Below are positions 22,270-34,595 of a DNA stretch of 64,000 bases, piece after piece. The translations under genes were made by a program, and so were the position numbers. Origin of the DNA: Malania oleifera (lineage: Eukaryota; Streptophyta; Magnoliopsida; Santalales; Ximeniaceae); NCBI RefSeq assembly GCF_029873635.1, contig NC_080422.1, positions 14,601,936 to 14,665,935 of the forward strand, in the 5' to 3' direction. The notes beneath the pieces were generated by a model, which saw only the letters and a list, made by a program, of their open reading frames with translations, ran no database searches and was not told where the DNA came from. The stretch's first letter is position 1. The number at the start of each line of letters is the position of its first letter.

Positions 22270-23193
22270 ATGGCCGACGACGGTGTTGTTACGGTCTACA
22301 GCGGTAGCGCCATTACCGACGCCAACAAGAACCCATTTTCCATGAAGGTGGGACTTGCCCAGATGCTCCGGGGTGGACTCGTTCTTGAGGTCACCAATCC
22401 AGAACAAGCCAAGACCGCCGAGACAGCCGGAGCTTGCTCTATCGTCGTGTCGGAGCCGCTCCGAGGAGGCGTTCGGCGCATGGCGGATCCATCTCTCATC
22501 AAAGAGATTAAGCGTGCAGTGTCTATTCCCGTAATGGCGAAAACCCGGGTTGGGCATTTCGTCGAAGCCCAGGTGCTCGAATCCATCGGCGTCGATTATA
22601 TCGACGAGAGCGAACTTCTTACTCCCGCCGATGACCAGAATTTCATCAACAAGCATAATTTCCGGTGCCCCTTCGTCTGTGGATGCCGAGACCTCGGCGA
22701 GGCGCTGAGTAGGGTTCGAGAAGGCGCGGCGATGATCAGGACGCAGGGGGATTCGTGTGGATCCGGTAGCGTAGTCGAGACAGTTCGGAACGTGAGAGCG
22801 GTAATGGCGGCGATAAGGGTTTTGACGAACATGGACGACGACGAGGTGTTCTCGTTCGCGAAGACGATCGGTGCGCCTTACGACCTCGTGGCGCAAACGA
22901 AGCAAATGGCCAGGCTTCCGGTGGTGCATTTCGCGGCGGGAGGTATCGTTACCCCCGCCGATGCGGCGCTGGCGATGCAATTGGGGTGCGATGGGGTGTT
23001 TGTGGGATCTGAAATCTTTAATTTTCCAGATCCGTACAAGCGATTGCGGGCGATTGTTCAGGCTGTGGGGAACTACAATGATCCTCATACGCTAGCAGAT
23101 ATTAGCTGCGGATTGGAGGATGCCATGGAGGGTCTCAACCTCAACGATGACAGGGCTGCACGGTTTGGGACCGGAGCTAGAGCTACCTACTGA
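22270..23193 (+). CDS. PDX1.2: PDX1.2-like pyridoxal 5'-phosphate synthase subunit (pseudoenzyme)
   Basis: Single-exon 307-aa protein with the PDX1/SNZ family barrel throughout: [12 protein letters not shown] (about 26-36), [11 protein letters not shown] (94-104), DYIDESELL (109-117), [14 protein letters not shown] (127-140), [14 protein letters not shown] (221-234). Catalytic PDX1 uses an Asp and two Lys to build PLP from ribose 5-phosphate, glyceraldehyde 3-phosphate and ammonia supplied by PDX2. Here the Asp position is Glu40 ([10 protein letters not shown]), the second Lys is Gln159 (MIRTQGD), and the loop before GGVRRM is shortened, as in PDX1.2. The first Lys (Lys91, MAKTRVGHF) remains. 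PDX1.2 proteins co-assemble with catalytic PDX1 in the cytosol and support B6 synthesis under heat. I chose the ATG at 22270 because it has a GCCATGG context, matches the family N-terminus, and lies downstream of the TATA box. The next gene is convergent. Confidence 0.93.
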   Translation: MADDGVVTVYSGSAITDANKNPFSMKVGLAQMLRGGLVLEVTNPEQAKTAETAGACSIVVSEPLRGGVRRMADPSLIKEIKRAVSIPVMAKTRVGHFVEAQVLESIGVDYIDESELLTPADDQNFINKHNFRCPFVCGCRDLGEALSRVREGAAMIRTQGDSCGSGSVVETVRNVRAVMAAIRVLTNMDDDEVFSFAKTIGAPYDLVAQTKQMARLPVVHFAAGGIVTPADAALAMQLGCDGVFVGSEIFNFPDPYKRLRAIVQAVGNYNDPHTLADISCGLEDAMEGLNLNDDRAARFGTGARATY

Positions 23194-23693
23194 ATGGAAG
23201 TCCATCTACTGGTGTGTCTGTGTAGTGTATGTGTCTGTGAAGTGTATATTTTGTCATACTACGGACCCAAATATGCTCATTTTCCACATCCAATTGAGAG
23301 TTGAAATTACAGGGGGAATTACAAAGTAAGAATAAATTGGTACGTACATTTTTGAATATCATGCAGATTACAAAATTAGATTGAATTGAAGCAGAATGGC
23401 ACTCATGGCGGCTTCCAACTTTGAGATAAAATCAATAGCTGACTTTGATGGTTACCACTGTTCAATAAATCCAACATGTCTTGTGCCTTCCCACTTATTG
23501 CTTCTATTCCCTCTTCAAATTGCTTTAATTCCAAGTTTGGATGTCTTAAGCAGAGCTGCAACAATGATTGCAGTTGACGAGGGAATCATTTTGAGTATTA
23601 CAATGAGATTGGCTATGATCAAGATTAGGACCATAGAGCTAATTTGTGGCTGCTGAGATGGCCACTCCACCAGGCAAAGACCACCATTCTTTC
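23194..23693. other. Shared 3' intergenic region of convergent genes
   Basis: About 500 bp separate the stop codons of the PDX1.2-like gene (+) and the BAC2-like gene (-). It presumably holds both 3' UTRs and polyadenylation signals. The open frame at 23396-23656 has no recognisable product and is probably chance. Confidence 0.7.
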
Positions 23694-24398
23694 CTAGTTT
23701 GCGCTGTCTGTTGAGATGTCTTCGTGATGGTTGTTGTTGTTAAACAGGCACCTTAAAGTTATCTCATAAGCAGCGAAAATAGCCCCATTCACTACAAATG
23801 CTCTAGAAACAGCTGTCCCCAATCCTCGCCACAGCACGCTGTAACCCTCTTCTCTCACACTCTTGCGCAGGCAATCGAATATGCCGCTGTATTTGGGTGG
23901 GGAAGATCCTGACTGAGCTTGGAGCCTGGTTTTTATAACATCTACAGGATAGCACGAAACCCAACTGGCAACTCCTGCAAGCCCTCCTGCAATCAGCATT
24001 GTTCTCAAGGTCTCTTCACCGCTCTTTCGACAGCCCATGTGCATCTGCTCTCTCATGTATTCATATGTCCAGAAGTAGAATCCATGAGCAGGAGCATCTC
24101 TGATGACTGTGATTGTTAAACCGCGGTACATTCCCCTTAAACCTTCTGTCCTGAATATCTTTTTGGCCACATTTATGGGACCTCTGTTGCCATCTTCTTG
24201 ACGGGGGCTTGAGCATTTTATGTTCTGTAGTTGAAGGTGAATTTTCACGAGTTCAACAGGAGTGAGCAAAAGGCTCTGCAGGGCCCCTGTTCCAATTCCC
24301 CCTAGGGCAACTCCTTTGTAAGAGGGAGGCTCTTCAGCTGCAACTGAGGAATCAAATGCTCGTGACAGCACTGCATAGATCTGGAAGACCATGGCATT
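23694..24398 (-). CDS. BAC2: Mitochondrial arginine carrier BAC2-like, exon 2
   Basis: Exon 2 encodes residues 80-313, starting NAMVFQIYAVLSRAF after the acceptor TTACAG and ending at the stop at 23694-23696. It holds the second and third mitochondrial carrier repeats, each with a PxD/ExxK/R signature: TPVELVKIHLQ and YPVDVIKTRLQ. Other carrier features are the GLTITVIRDAPAHGFYFWTYEY block and a C-terminal FVVNGAIFAAYE segment. BAC2 is a basic amino acid carrier of the inner mitochondrial membrane that exchanges arginine, ornithine and related amino acids during arginine catabolism. The close match in length and wording to the BAC2 subfamily supports the name. No stop or frameshift is seen, so the gene looks functional. 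Confidence 0.92.
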   Translation of the reverse strand, partial: NAMVFQIYAVLSRAFDSSVAAEEPPSYKGVALGGIGTGALQSLLLTPVELVKIHLQLQNIKCSSPRQEDGNRGPINVAKKIFRTEGLRGMYRGLTITVIRDAPAHGFYFWTYEYMREQMHMGCRKSGEETLRTMLIAGGLAGVASWVSCYPVDVIKTRLQAQSGSSPPKYSGIFDCLRKSVREEGYSVLWRGLGTAVSRAFVVNGAIFAAYEITLRCLFNNNNHHEDISTDSAN

Positions 24399-25956
24399 CT
24401 GTAAGAGAAAACAGAAAAATTAGTCTTGATCAGCCCACTGGAATGAATTTTTTGGTAAGAACTGCTGCACAGCTAGGAATCAAGTATGTGAATAACTCTC
24501 ATTTAAGTTGAAAATCAAGAATAAATTAATGGCATGTTCTGCTTGTCGAGAATATAATCTCAACACCAGGTATACTTGAGTTCAACAAGTACCCCAAAGG
24601 TCGAAATGGAGTCAAATAGAAACATGTGCCTCTGTTCTGAATGAACTCCTCGGGTTACATAGATTTGGCAGAATTGATTTGCAGAATGTCTATGTTCTCA
24701 GAGTTACGATGACAGAACATCTTTTTCTTAACTCTTTCAACTATGATAACTCTGTTCTTAGGAATAGATATTCTATGCACTTCACGATAAGATTAAAAAT
24801 AATAACAAATGAAAAATGATGGCAACAAATCACTTCAAAATCTCAATTCACCTTCCTGTTTGAAGGTAATTTAACATCATTTACCCTTTTTTCCCCCCAA
24901 ACATTGAAGATATTTAATATAAAATTGACAGTAAAATATACCGTGAAACTTATTCACAATGTGGGAAAATCAGTAGAATATCCCGGGTATGATAACTTTT
25001 TCTTGAGTGACCACAATAACACAGACAAGTTGGTGAGCAAAAGTTGGATCAACTTTTTCATGCTGCTTTCCGTGGAGTACTGTGGTATTCTTTTACTTTA
25101 AAGATTCAAATAAAGAATCCTTTAAAGGGCACTCCAATTACATCACGGGTTAAACAATTTGTTTGCAGTCTCTTTCATTAGGACAGCTTTCCCTTGGTGG
25201 ATGGGGATGGGGATGGGTGTGTTGTCTCATCCTCAAAACCCTAATTGAACCACAACAGTAACTAATTATGCCAAAGTTCATCCATATAATATAAGGGAAA
25301 GTGTAGAACAAATCTTGTCTGTTGACAGATCACAGATCACAATAATTCAACCAGAAACAAAGTTCAAGTTTTCCTTTTGATCATGAATGCTACGCTAGAG
25401 ACCTAGCTTATTGTTTTTACTCTTAATTTTCTGTGTTAAGAGACTTACAAGAAGCATGCAACATTCAAAAGCCTAGAACGCACTCGTATGTGGAACAAAA
25501 TATGAACAAATAAAATGGAGAGCATGAAAACATCAAGTACTAAATTAGACTACACTATGTACCAAACAGAGATTAAAAAGAGAGAAAAATTATTATTATT
25601 CTTGTGAGGCAGCATCTCATATTTGGAATCAACTATAAAAATCATGAATATTCTAATAATGTTTTCAGAATCTACTTCAAAACCCAAAAAGCCAAAATCA
25701 AGAAGACAAAAGAGTTCCCAAATGGTGATAGCGTCCATGACATCAGGTTCACGGGATTGGGAACACATGAGCATTGGTGCAGCAATCATGATATGGTTCA
25801 AGTTTAATTGTATGCGTTATGATAAAAAAGCTTGAATCCAAGGCATGCAAGATGAAACTGAGTTGGGGCTCAAGAATCTAAACAGATTAGAGACATGAAA
25901 GAGGAACAAATTAATAAAGAAGAAGATAGAAGAGGAAGAATTGGTGAACCTGGCAC
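24399..25956 (-). other. BAC2: Intron of BAC2-like gene (phase 0)
   Basis: 1558 bp, donor CAG|GTGCCA at 25957/25956 and acceptor TTACAG| at 24399. The splice falls between VTFQ and NAMVF. No transposable element was recognised inside. The open frames at 25550-25835 are non-coding intron sequence. Confidence 0.88.
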
Positions 25957-26193
25957 CTGAAAAGTGACAGAGCCGAGGGGCGCGCCCATGCCGCGGTAAA
26001 GGGCGGAGGGTCCCTCGGCGGCGACGATCTTGCGGAGGATGCCCAAGGCAGAACCACCGGTTCTGGAATGCTGCTGCCGGATTCTGAGGGTGTCGAGGGG
26101 GTAGCCGGAGATGACGCCGGCCATTCCCCCGAATCCTCCCGCCACGAACTCCTTCCCCCAACTGCTCGCGAGAAACTCCGGCCAGAAATCCAT
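25957..26193 (-). CDS. BAC2: Mitochondrial arginine carrier BAC2-like, exon 1
   Basis: Exon 1 encodes residues 1-79 from the ATG at 26193 (MDFWPEFLASSWGKEFVAGG). It contains the first half of carrier repeat 1 with the signature YPLDTLRIRQQ, and ends GSVTFQ at the GT donor. An in-frame upstream ATG at 26232 would add 13 residues, but MDFWPEF matches the N-terminus typical of BAC2 proteins, so the shorter start is preferred. No cleavable presequence is visible, which is normal for this carrier family. Joined with exon 2 the protein is 313 aa, a standard carrier length of about 300. Confidence 0.92.
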
Positions 26194-26538
26194 CCATTCC
26201 ACAATCCACTCACCCCCTTTGTATTGCAACAATCCGAATCTTTCAGATTTCTTCTCTTCCCCTCAGCGTTCTAAAATCTAAAACACCATAACATAGAAAA
26301 TATCGCAGTCTGTTCAGCTTTCCACGACTGATTCGTACATCTCACCTCTCTCAAAAATGGGAAGGGGTGGGTTAAAAAGGCGCCCACTTTGGTCTGGTCT
26401 GGTTTGTCTCTCTTTTTTCTCTTTGTTTCTTTCTGGGTTTCCGGGGATCCAGACAAAAGCCACCGTAGTGGTGCGGTGTGAGGGTGCTCGTGAGCGGAAG
26501 CGGCCAACGTTTTGTTTTCAGAGGAGCGGGCGGAGGTG

Positions 26539-26546
26539 CCACGTGG
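26539..26546 (-). promoter_or_regulatory. G-box in BAC2-like promoter region
   Basis: CCACGTGG, a palindromic G-box (CACGTG core), lies about 350 bp upstream of the BAC2-like ATG, with an ACCAATC box next to it. G-boxes bind bZIP and bHLH factors and fit stress or sugar control of arginine catabolism. Function is inferred. Confidence 0.4.
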
Positions 26547-26799
26547 ACCAATCAATACTTCGCACGTTGCGGATTCCGTGTGGTCTGGTGGATGGCGTGA
26601 ACAAATTTTCTTTTTGTGTAATTATTTGGAGACTTGAAAGATGGTGAAAAATGAAAATGGGGAAGTGAGAGGAGGACGTAAGCGAAGGAAGATCAAATCC
26701 CAATCAAGGGAAGTTGCAGAAGAGAAAGTGCTTGAGGTTGAGGATGACACAGACATGCACAAACCTAATAGTATATATATACACTCTTGGCCTCTTTTG

Positions 26800-28620
26800 G
26801 CCACATCTTAATTCCACTTTTAATTTTACCATAATTAATTCATAATATTTTGTAATAAATGTGAGATTTTTTTCAAATTTATAATGCATGGTGTTAACAT
26901 ATTTTTTTATTTAAAATTTATATTTTAGATTCAATTTTTTTTAATAAAAATTTTAATATTAATAAGCTCATTTAACAAACTTTAAAGACTTGTAATGTGA
27001 TTTATCTTTTTTTTTTTTTTCTTTAACTTCCAACTTTTGTGTTACTTTCTTTCCCACTTAATGCCGCAAAAATGGAATCGGTTGAATTTTTAAATTTTTT
27101 AAAACGGTCATGACCTCTGAGCCATTTTAGGGCTTTACTAATTCTTCGATCCACTAAGCAACATGCTTCCTTAGAAATTTTTTATATTTGTTCAATAAGC
27201 CATTGTGTCTATATTGGGCTTTCAGCCACGCAACAAGAGGTAGTTTATTTCTCATCAAACATCACTTTCCATCCCTTTAAAGATTTAAACTCGAGTTTAT
27301 GTCTCCTAGAAGACAAAAAATAATGCTCTCAATAGGTCAATATTATTATTGACTCGCCAATTGAGCTCACTCTATATTGGGCGTAGCTTATTCATAGCTG
27401 TGATTTAATTATAACAAGACCTTAGTAGTACTAATTGACAAACAAATTTAATCATTTTACTAACCCTAAAGATATTAAAGAATTTGCTTAACTTCTACAT
27501 CTCAAATTGCTAATTCATTTACTTAATCCATGTCATTATTTTGCAAGTTATTTTATGTGCTAAAATAAATGGGGAGTTGCTAGGCATTTGAATTTTGTAT
27601 TTCTAATTATGTCCTGAGTAAATATAGAAATTAACTCTATATATGAGTCTTTGTAGATGTATTTTTGTGTCTATTCGAGATCGAAGTTGGAATAGAAAGC
27701 CTAAAAATTAATTATTTTGAAAACAATATTTTGTAAAATCAATTTTTACACAATGTAGTGCAAGGGATATGCATGTTTAATATATTATAATTTAACAAAT
27801 ACATTAATTTAAATGTCAAGTCTAATTATAATTGAACGTATTATTGCAACAATAATAGAAAGGACAAATTATTATTAAATATAAAGCATACAATTATTAG
27901 AAGTTGAGACTTGAAAGGCCATTATTTTTAAAGTCAATTTCACATCTATGGATAACATATCTCGGTGCATATAATTGCGCATTCAATCTCTAGGACTACT
28001 TAGTAAACTCAATTTTATGTGTTCTCACAACTACTAGAGTTATAGAAGATGTGGCACTTAGTTACATGATAAAGAAAAGTAAATGAAAGTGTTGTTTAGA
28101 AGAAAGAGAATTCGTATCTTTGATTTGAAATTGGATCATGCCTTCTATAGGTTAGATTAAAAAATAGTTTCCAGTGTAATAAACACAAAACTGTAAATAT
28201 AATTCTTAATGTTATATAAGTAGACAAAACCAAAATATTAAAAATCAAATATTTAACTAAAAATAAAATAGATAGTTGTTAGGTAACATTTATTAAATAG
28301 ATATTTTTACCTTAATTTGAAACAACGACCAACTATTAATACCAACAGTCCCCCACATAGTTTGAATTAAAAAAATGGAAGAAAGATAAAATCTTTGTTG
28401 GGTACGAAATTACATGATGTAATGCATTGGGTGACAATACCTTTCGGTTGAATTGTTCTTAAAGAAAATATGTTATGAGTAAGAACATGGTGAATATTAA
28501 ATTCTTAAACCAAAATTTTTAAGTGCAAAATTATAAACACATCACTTGCATAGTATTTCTATACACAAGACTTTTAAAGTTTGGTAAGAATAGATTGACT
28601 ATGCACCACTTGAGTTTTTA
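26800..28620. other. AT-rich intergenic region, nothing recognised
   Basis: About 1.8 kb of AT-rich sequence with stops in all frames, no LTR similarity to neighbours and no RNA gene that I can see. It separates the gene island from the LTR stack. Confidence 0.6.
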
Positions 28621-29479
28621 TGAGTGCTACAGAACCCCTTCTTTCGTCGACGAATGTTATTCTGCAGTTCGTCGATGAAGACTCCATTTCATCAATGAAT
28701 CATGCGGGTCAACGGTCTATAAATAGGTTTAAACTCAAAATCTCTCTCTCTCTCTCTCTAACCAGCGCCCCTCACCCTTTCTCTTCGATTTCTCGCCGTT
28801 CATTACCCGAATCGATGATCGAAAGTCACCACGAGGATCTAAGAGCATTTCTCTACAAGTCTAGCGGAGTGGATTTTTGAACTGAGTCTTTACAGATATC
28901 ATTCTAAAGTTGAGGTAAGGGTAGAAATGGGCTATCTGTTTAGCATGTAATTAATTAAATGGGGTGTATGGGCCTGGGGATGTTTAATGGTTGCTAATCT
29001 AGGATTTGAGTTGATTAAATTGGAGGAAATGTGGTTTCAGGATTTTGAGCTCCGTCTCGTCGTAGGGTGGGCTTTAGGAGCGTCATAGGAACCTTCTCAG
29101 TAAACAGGTAAGAGGATTATATTATGTCAGTTGTTTTAAATTATGGACCGATTGAGTTGTAATGTATGTTTACAGAAATGGCATATGTGATTTTTGAATG
29201 AATTGGGTATAAGAAAAGGGTTGTTTTGATTGTTATATGTTTTTGGAAAATTAACGTGAATGAGTTGAACGTCTCCTATTTTCTATAAAATATGTAGTTT
29301 TGAGTTAAATAAAAACCTGGAGATGCTCATACCCTGTTTTCAGCAACTTATGTTTTTCCCCGTTAGTTTATTTTATTTATGGTTTATCAGATAAAAATTT
29401 GTGTGGCATGAGAACAGTTTTAAACAGGATATTCAAGCAGGATGATTTTTTTTTACTGATATTATATAATATGATATAA

Positions 29480-30120
29480 AGGCCGGGGCTGAGTTTTGAT
29501 ATAACGGTTGGGGGCCGAGTTTTGATATAACGGCTGGGAGCTAGGTTTTGATATAACGGCAGGGGTGTTGGGCTTTTGTGGAGCCTAGTTGTGTTTTAAT
29601 TTGGGTGCCGACCTGACCCCTATTTGATTAGAGATTTCTATCCTAAGGCTTAGTCCATGGAGCGAAGGATTGGGCCGTAAGGCCCAAGCCGCAGCGCTTA
29701 TGGACTAAGCGGTACAAGCCGTACTCGTGGGGGTCCGGGGGCAACGCCTCCTGGAAACTTTTTTGGAGCCCATTCCGAACGGAACCCTAGGTACAACATA
29801 TAAAAGGAATTGCTTTCGGGTTATTAGGGCTGGCGTGGTTGCACCTGCGAGAGAGCGAGAGGGAGAGCATTGTATCGTCGCACTCTCTGTGTTTTCTTCC
29901 TGATAATATTGAAATCCCAGCAACTCCGTGGACGTAGGCAAAATTGCCGAGCCACGTAAATATTGTCTTATGCGTGAGATTGATTTTCTTTGGCGTTATT
30001 TTTCCTCTATTTTGTTTCTCACAGGTTTCAGGAATTTGTTCCTTATTCCCAACGAGGGGGCTGAGTTTTGATATATCGGTCGGGCGCCGAGTTTTGAAAT
30101 AACGACCAGGGGCCAGGTTT
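29480..30120 (+). repeat. LTR minisatellite, split by solo LTR
   Basis: Units like GGCCGAGTTTTGATATAACG (about 30 bp) occur three times at 29480-29560 and two to three more times at 30058-30120 after the inserted solo LTR. Confidence 0.8.
29566..30054 (+). mobile_element. Short Copia-type solo LTR (489 bp)
   Basis: It starts TGTTGGGC and ends TTCCCAACG (last base changed from the expected CA). It is flanked by the 5-bp duplication AGGGG (29561-29565 and 30055-30059). It contains a TATA-like ACATATAAAAGG near 29798 and the stretch CGTGGACGTAGGCAAAATTG, familiar from the 3' part of many plant Copia LTRs. Confidence 0.82.
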
Positions 30121-30974
30121 TACTGAATGTCAGGTTTTATACAAAATGATAATATAGTTTTTATTGTGTAAATTGCCATATATGATTCTAGAACCCTGTG
30201 GATTTGAAATGTGTTATTATGAGCATAGTGTCGTAGTTATATGTGGGCAGTGAGTGCAATCACACGGACATGGAAGTGCGATATGGGATAGTCAATTGGA
30301 GACCTGGGCCGTAGTACTACTCCGAGATTTCAACTGGGGGGGGCCCATCCGAGGTAGTTCCGGGTGACCATAGGTAGGCATAATTGTACTTACAACTTTA
30401 GTTTTGACTCAGTTACAAATCTGTTGGCTGTAAGTTGAGCCCAGCTTTCGGGCCACACAACCCGTCATGGGGGGAAGCATGTCGTATGAGTATGTGATAG
30501 GGTGACGACGCTACTTTAGCAGTCCAGGTTGTGTCTTTTATGCATATATGGAAAAATTTACTATAAATGGGCTATATTAAGCCGAAAGTTTATTATTCAT
30601 AAATTATGTATTTTCATATATATTGATTAGCACAGTTTATGTAGAAACCCGAAAAATAATAGCAAATAAATAATAGAGAGTAAGGGAAATAAATGGGAGG
30701 AAAAAGGAAAATTTAAAGGGATAAAGCAGGGTTTGTCGACGAACACCCTGGTTTTGTCGATGAAATCCCTTATAAGGTTCGTGGACGAGTTTCAGTGTCT
30801 CGTCGATGAAGTGATATCGAAAGGGGTAATTCAGACCCTTTTGGTTCGTCGGCGAGCTCATCACCTTTGTCGACGAACTTCCTTCTTTAGTTCGTTGATG
30901 AGGCCACATGTCTCGTTGACGAAGCCACGTTCTATAAATACGCAAAAATCAGATTTTTTGGGCAAAAATTCAGC

Positions 30975-31012
<38 letters not shown>

Positions 31013-31214
31013 TTTTTGTCTCTCCACCTTCTTTCTAAGTTTTCGGTCCCATTATTCCCCGGTTCGACGATTAGAAGTTACCACGATGATCTTGGGGAGA
31101 TTCTCTAAAACTTAGTTAGAGTAGAATTTTGGTTGGAGAAGTTTAGGCACCATCCCAAAATCAGGGTTTATGTGGTTAGTAGGGTTTTCTGAACCCATAT
31201 TTTGTGATAGATGG

Positions 31215-32502
31215 TGTTGACTCTACGAGTCCAATCCGGTTTTGATAATAACAAATCACTTGGTATTTGATTTGTGCATTGAGTTTGTGAACAGGAACTA
31301 TATTAAGCATGCACAAAAGGATAATGAGTCATAGAAGCCATAAAGTAAAACATACATATTTTGGCAAGATCCACGGAACTCAAAAAGTACGAGAATCAAG
31401 ATGCAAGCGGCAAAGTTCAAGAACATCATGGGAATGGGTACTTAGAACTCATGTATTTATATTTTCGTATGATTTAATTTAAGGCTCAACATATACCCTA
31501 GAATGACTTTAGGATTCATGCATTTCATGAACATCATTAGAGGACATTCGTGGACTTAGAAATATATTGTTAAAACCTTGGAAAATGTTTTTATAAAAGA
31601 GCCAAGAAAGAGAGTAAAGCATATTTTTAAATTAGAATGGAAAAATTCAGAAAAAGAGCACTTTGGTAGCTTGAACTCAACCTCAGTCGCCTAAAGAATT
31701 TCTTTAGGAGCCTGAAGATTAAGTTCGGTAGCTTGAAGAATTAATAGGAAATACAGAAAGTTGGTCGAGGCACTTCAGTCACCTGAACCTAGAACTTCAG
31801 GCGCCTACTCTCCCCACTTTAAAAGCTTGAACCTCACTTTAGGTGCCTGACCCTGTATTCCAAGTTAATTTTTCAAAGCCATAAAGGATTTCGGTCGCCT
31901 GGGCTTCGACCTCAGTCGCCTGAACTTGCGAGAAAACTTAAAAAACAGATTTTTATTAAAATTGATTTAACGGTTGAGATCAATTCTAAGGGTAAGACAC
32001 TATATATACTGAATATCTAAACTCTAATACGTAAGAAAAAGAAAGCCAAGATCAAAGAGAAGAGAAGAGAACTTTGTTTGAAAGAGAATTGAGAAATCTG
32101 AGCGTAAAGTTATACGTTTGCCTACACTCTAGCTTATATTCATCAAGCTTAGGCAAATCTACTCTGTAAATCAAAAGGGGATTCATTTACACAACTTTAT
32201 TTCTTCTTGGTATTGAGGTTTGGTTGATTCATTTAGCTTTTTCAAGAGATTCTTATATAAACATCTGTTATTGAATATCTTTAAAGAAATTTCGTATTGA
32301 GTTTTTCATATTCATATAAAGATTTTTTTTGACAAGTTGAATACTTGAGAAAGTTTTTATTTGCCATTGTTTAAAGAGTAATCATTCAAGTGTGTTCAAA
32401 GTGAAAGACGTGATATATTGGTTACTTCTAAACTAGTTGATTAAATATCCTAAGAAGTGCATAACTATATTCATATATTAGGTTTTTGATCCTTGGTGTT
32501 CT

Positions 32503-32541
<39 letters not shown>

Positions 32542-33336
32542 TTAGGGCAAATACTACCAAGATCACATTGAGATTGAAATCTTGAGAGAAATATTGTTTT
32601 TGACGAAGTGTGTGTCAAATCTTTGCAATCTTCAAAGTTATTTTTGTATTCAAAGATTTAACCTAAGTTCTCCAAAGTAGTGATTTATATAAATATTTTT
32701 GGAAGATTTGATAAAAAGAATTTTGTGTGTGGAAACATATCATACATAAACGATTGTATCGTTTCATACATTTTGAGCTTCAAGTTTAATCATATGTTAA
32801 TGTATTAGAATTTGAATTGTACTCACTAGCTTTCGTTGGAAGCAATTTTGAGTGTTTTACAGATTCATTGTATTCACAGTTCGGCTTGTGAACCGAGGTT
32901 TGAGGAGAGAGTTGTATCTCTTGTAAGCAGAGGAGTAGGAAGGAGTTGTATCGCTTGTAAGCAGTAGATTGTAAGGGAAGCTCCGTCCCAATTTAAAGAG
33001 CAAGGATTTTAGTGAAATCCTTGAGTGGGTTGTTCAAGGCGAGGATGTAGGCCGAGTTGGCTGAACCTTGTAAAAATTGTGTTTGTCTTCTCTCTTTCCT
33101 TAACTCTTTACTCTTCGCACTACATTATATTATTTGCATTGCATGTGGATGTTGAATTACTTTGCACACAATTAATTGGGTAAAAAAAGAACTTATTGAT
33201 AAAATCAATTTAAGTTAGTTATAAATCCCATAAATTGATTTGGTAAATATACAAATAGGGATTAAGTGGTAAATAGGTTCAAAGAATTTTAAAATACCCA
33301 ATTCACCCCCCTCTTGGGATTACACCTTAATCAACA
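31215..33336 (+). mobile_element. Solo Sirevirus-like Copia LTR
   Basis: 2122 bp from TGTTGACTCTACGAGTCC to TTACACCTTAATCAACA, with the perfect 5-bp duplication GATGG (31210-31214 and 33337-33341). The U3 has repeated TTCAGGCGCCT / TCAGTCGCCTGA words (31680-31925) ahead of a TATATATA box near 32000. No internal region is present, so two LTRs recombined after insertion. Confidence 0.9.
32505..32538. repeat. (TA)n microsatellite
   Basis: TA run inside the solo LTR. Confidence 0.9.
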
Positions 33337-34595
33337 GATGGAAATATATTGGAATCTGAGTTGATTAAATTAGGGTGTTGTGATTCTAGGGTTTGGGTTT
33401 TCGAAAGGCGCAGGGGTGTAGATTTAGAGCTTAGTAGGCTTCACGGGAATCAAGTAAGGGAAATATGCTATGCTAGTAATTTAGAAAATTTTATTAGTAA
33501 AATTATAGTATTTGAATATGAATTTTCAAAGTGTGATTTTTAAACAAGTTAGAGCATAAAAATTACACAGTTTTACAGATTTTAGAACATGAGTTTTATT
33601 GATTTAATTGTGTCGCATAAGCAAATATCAGTTTAGTACATAATTTATACAGTTTTCAAGTATCATGATTTACAGTATATATATAAATATTCAAAAAGAT
33701 GTTTTACAATATATACACAGAAAAACATTTTACAGCATTTTTAGAATACCATGATATACAGATTACAGAACCATAACGTTAAGATATTATAGTTTATTCA
33801 GATAAGATATTACAGTATATTCAGATAAGCTTTTACAAAGTTATGGTTATTGCAGTTGAAACAGAATAATGGTAAAACAGTAATATATATATATATATAT
33901 ATTATATAGTATCAGACCCTGATGGATTAGATCAGATTTCAGAGCACGGTACCGTAACTATTTCAGTTTAGAATGCAACCACATATCTCAGATAGTGTGT
34001 GGATTTTATGAGTAGTCGAACGTGCCTTGGGAGAGATTGCAGGCTCCCTAGTAGTCTGGGTTGAGGCGGTCGGTCTGACGACAGAGATTTCAGTTGACTT
34101 ATCCTGGTAGGCCAACCAGTGTTAAGTCTCGCCTACAGACCGCACAAACCTGTCATGAGAGGTTAAATCATGACATACAATCATCTAGAGAAGTTTTCAC
34201 AGTTATATACATATATACAGATTGACAGATTAACAACAGATATATTTATAATTATTAGAAGTATGATTAAATAGAAAGATCAGATACTGCAGTTGTATTT
34301 TAAGCTACATAGGTGTAAATTATACTATATATTATTTTACGGGCTATCTCAGTTTCAATTATTTAATAGAATATTATTCATGTTAACTCAATCACACTGA
34401 TAATCGCATATTTCATCTTACTGAGAGTTGTCTCATCCTAGTAATTTAACATATTTCAGGTGAACCAGATAGACGAGCAGATCAGGCTCGGAGATAGAGG
34501 GGATATTTATACTGCCTTGACAGAAGGGTAAGTGTTTTTGGGAAAATGTATATATTAGTAGTTTCTAGGAGATTTGGTGGAGGATGTTGGAAAAA

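Larger units (their letters stand above)
28625..30639 (+). mobile_element. T1-like Gypsy LTR, truncated, with nested Copia solo LTR
   Basis: The U3 dyads TTCGTCGACGAA (28640) and related copies are followed by TATAAATA at 28718-28725 and a CT-rich leader. Downstream are the ordered T1 landmarks, including a minisatellite (29480-29560 and 30060-30120) and GGGCCACACAACCCGTCATG near 30450. No clear LTR start is visible. A short solo LTR (29566-30054) splits the minisatellite. The LTR at 30640 interrupts the right side. Confidence 0.72.

Noticed and set aside
22240..23088. Long minus-strand open frame opposite the PDX1.2-like gene
   Set aside because: It is a shadow of a GC-rich coding exon; its translation has no recognisable domain and the plus-strand frame is a clear family member.
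23396..23656. 86-aa open frame between the convergent genes
   Set aside because: Short, no family resemblance, and located where the 3' UTRs of both genes are expected.
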